Source: an uncultured Verrucomicrobiae bacterium
Lineage (GTDB): Bacteria > Verrucomicrobiota > Verrucomicrobiia > Limisphaerales > AAA164-E04
Direction of reading: 5' to 3'
Assembly (NCBI GenBank): GCA_943788245.1
Contig: CALSPN010000057.1
Coordinates: 1-38,413 of the forward strand
DNA: 38,413 nt
The notes under the pieces are model-generated. The model had not been told where the DNA came from, did not search any database, and saw nothing but the letters and a program-made list of their open reading frames with translations. This document shows positions 38,093-38,413 of the stretch, piece by piece (the stretch's first letter is position 1; each line of letters opens with the position of its first letter). The translations under genes and the position numbers were made by a program.

Positions 38093-38413
38093 ATGGCCCG
38101 CAAAAGTGCATACGCTCAAGCCGGTGTTGACCTCGAGTTAGGCAACCAAGTCAAACAAACTCTACCCGATCTTCTTGCCTCCACCCACCGCAAAGAAGTG
38201 CTCGGTAAAGTGGGGGGATTCGGCGGTTTGTTTGCGGCCGGGTTTAAGGAGCTACAAAAAGCCTGTTCTTGTTTCCAGCGTGGATGGTGTAGGGACCAAG
38301 CTCAAAGTGGCATTCATGACTGGTAAGCATGATACGATCGGGCAAGACCTTGTAAATCATTGCGTTAACGATATACTTGTCCTGGGGGCAACTCCCCTGT
38401 TTTTTCTGGATTA
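38093..38413 (+). CDS. purM: Phosphoribosylformylglycinamidine cyclo-ligase PurM, 5' part (one frame break)
   Basis: AIR synthetase, the fifth step of purine biosynthesis (FGAM plus ATP to AIR). The N-terminus [20 protein letters not shown], the glycine-rich VGGFGGLFA, and, after repair, [17 protein letters not shown] and the NDILVLGA...FFLD motif match the family. The frame breaks at the A5 run 38256-38260; with A4 the reading continues [17 protein letters not shown] to the window end, where the gene is cut off. The start is the ATG at 38093, overlapping nothing and 2 bp after the RGG gene stop. Confidence 0.92.

Noticed and set aside
1..38413. CRISPR arrays, insertion sequences, prophage or toxin-antitoxin modules
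   Set aside because: No regular spaced repeats, transposase, phage structural genes or paired small regulators were seen; xerD is the chromosomal housekeeping type.

Overview
The window looks like a chromosomal piece of a Gram-negative bacterium, most likely of the Verrucomicrobiota/Planctomycetota side of the tree. The pointers are two DUF5069 proteins, a CotH-type kinase homologue, Tat-exported Gfo/Idh/MocA and TIM-barrel sugar enzymes, a lysine-rich tail on the housekeeping sigma factor, and LpxB with outer-membrane proteins. Class-level placement is a guess. No IS element, phage, CRISPR array, rRNA or tRNA was seen.

Layout. 0-4.2 kb (+): xerD, lpxB and an NRAMP-like transporter. 4.2-7.3 kb (-): DksA/TraR protein, CotH-like protein, small secreted protein. 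7.5-8.6 kb (+): lipoprotein esterase, then a 0.6-kb non-coding gap. 9.2-12.9 kb (-): a four-gene run of SDR, LarA-like nickel-pincer enzyme, M16 peptidase and Rieske protein. 13.0 kb (+): first DUF5069 gene, convergent with a ROK protein (-). 15.1-18.4 kb (+): membrane pseudokinase with PEGA-like C-terminus, then YihY/BrkB. 18.4-22.6 kb (-): outer-membrane barrel, YfiR protein and hybrid histidine kinase. 22.9 kb (+): second DUF5069 gene. 23.4-26.9 kb (-): rpoD, a terminator and a GT4 glycosyltransferase. 27.3-31.1 kb (-): a full-length exported tripeptidyl-peptidase II. 31.2-32.5 kb (-): GT2 glycosyltransferase. 32.6-35.7 kb (+): SGNH hydrolase and two Tat-exported sugar enzymes. 36.1-38.4 kb (+): an RGG-rich protein of unknown function, then the 5' part of purM.

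The most striking global property is that eight genes (xerD, lpxB, NRAMP, SDR, rpoD, TPPII, RGG protein, purM) are broken in frame, at 15 places in total. At each place dropping exactly one base restores the family sequence; none needs an added base. Several of these genes are normally essential, so I treat them as intact genes carrying insertion-type base-calling errors, and give merged coordinates.

Substantive points are the TPPII homologue (1249 aa after repair, with an export signal), the barrel/YfiR/kinase envelope-signalling operon, the pseudokinase-BrkB pair with two strong inverted repeats inside the pseudokinase gene, and the LarA/SDR pair that may interconvert sugar acids.
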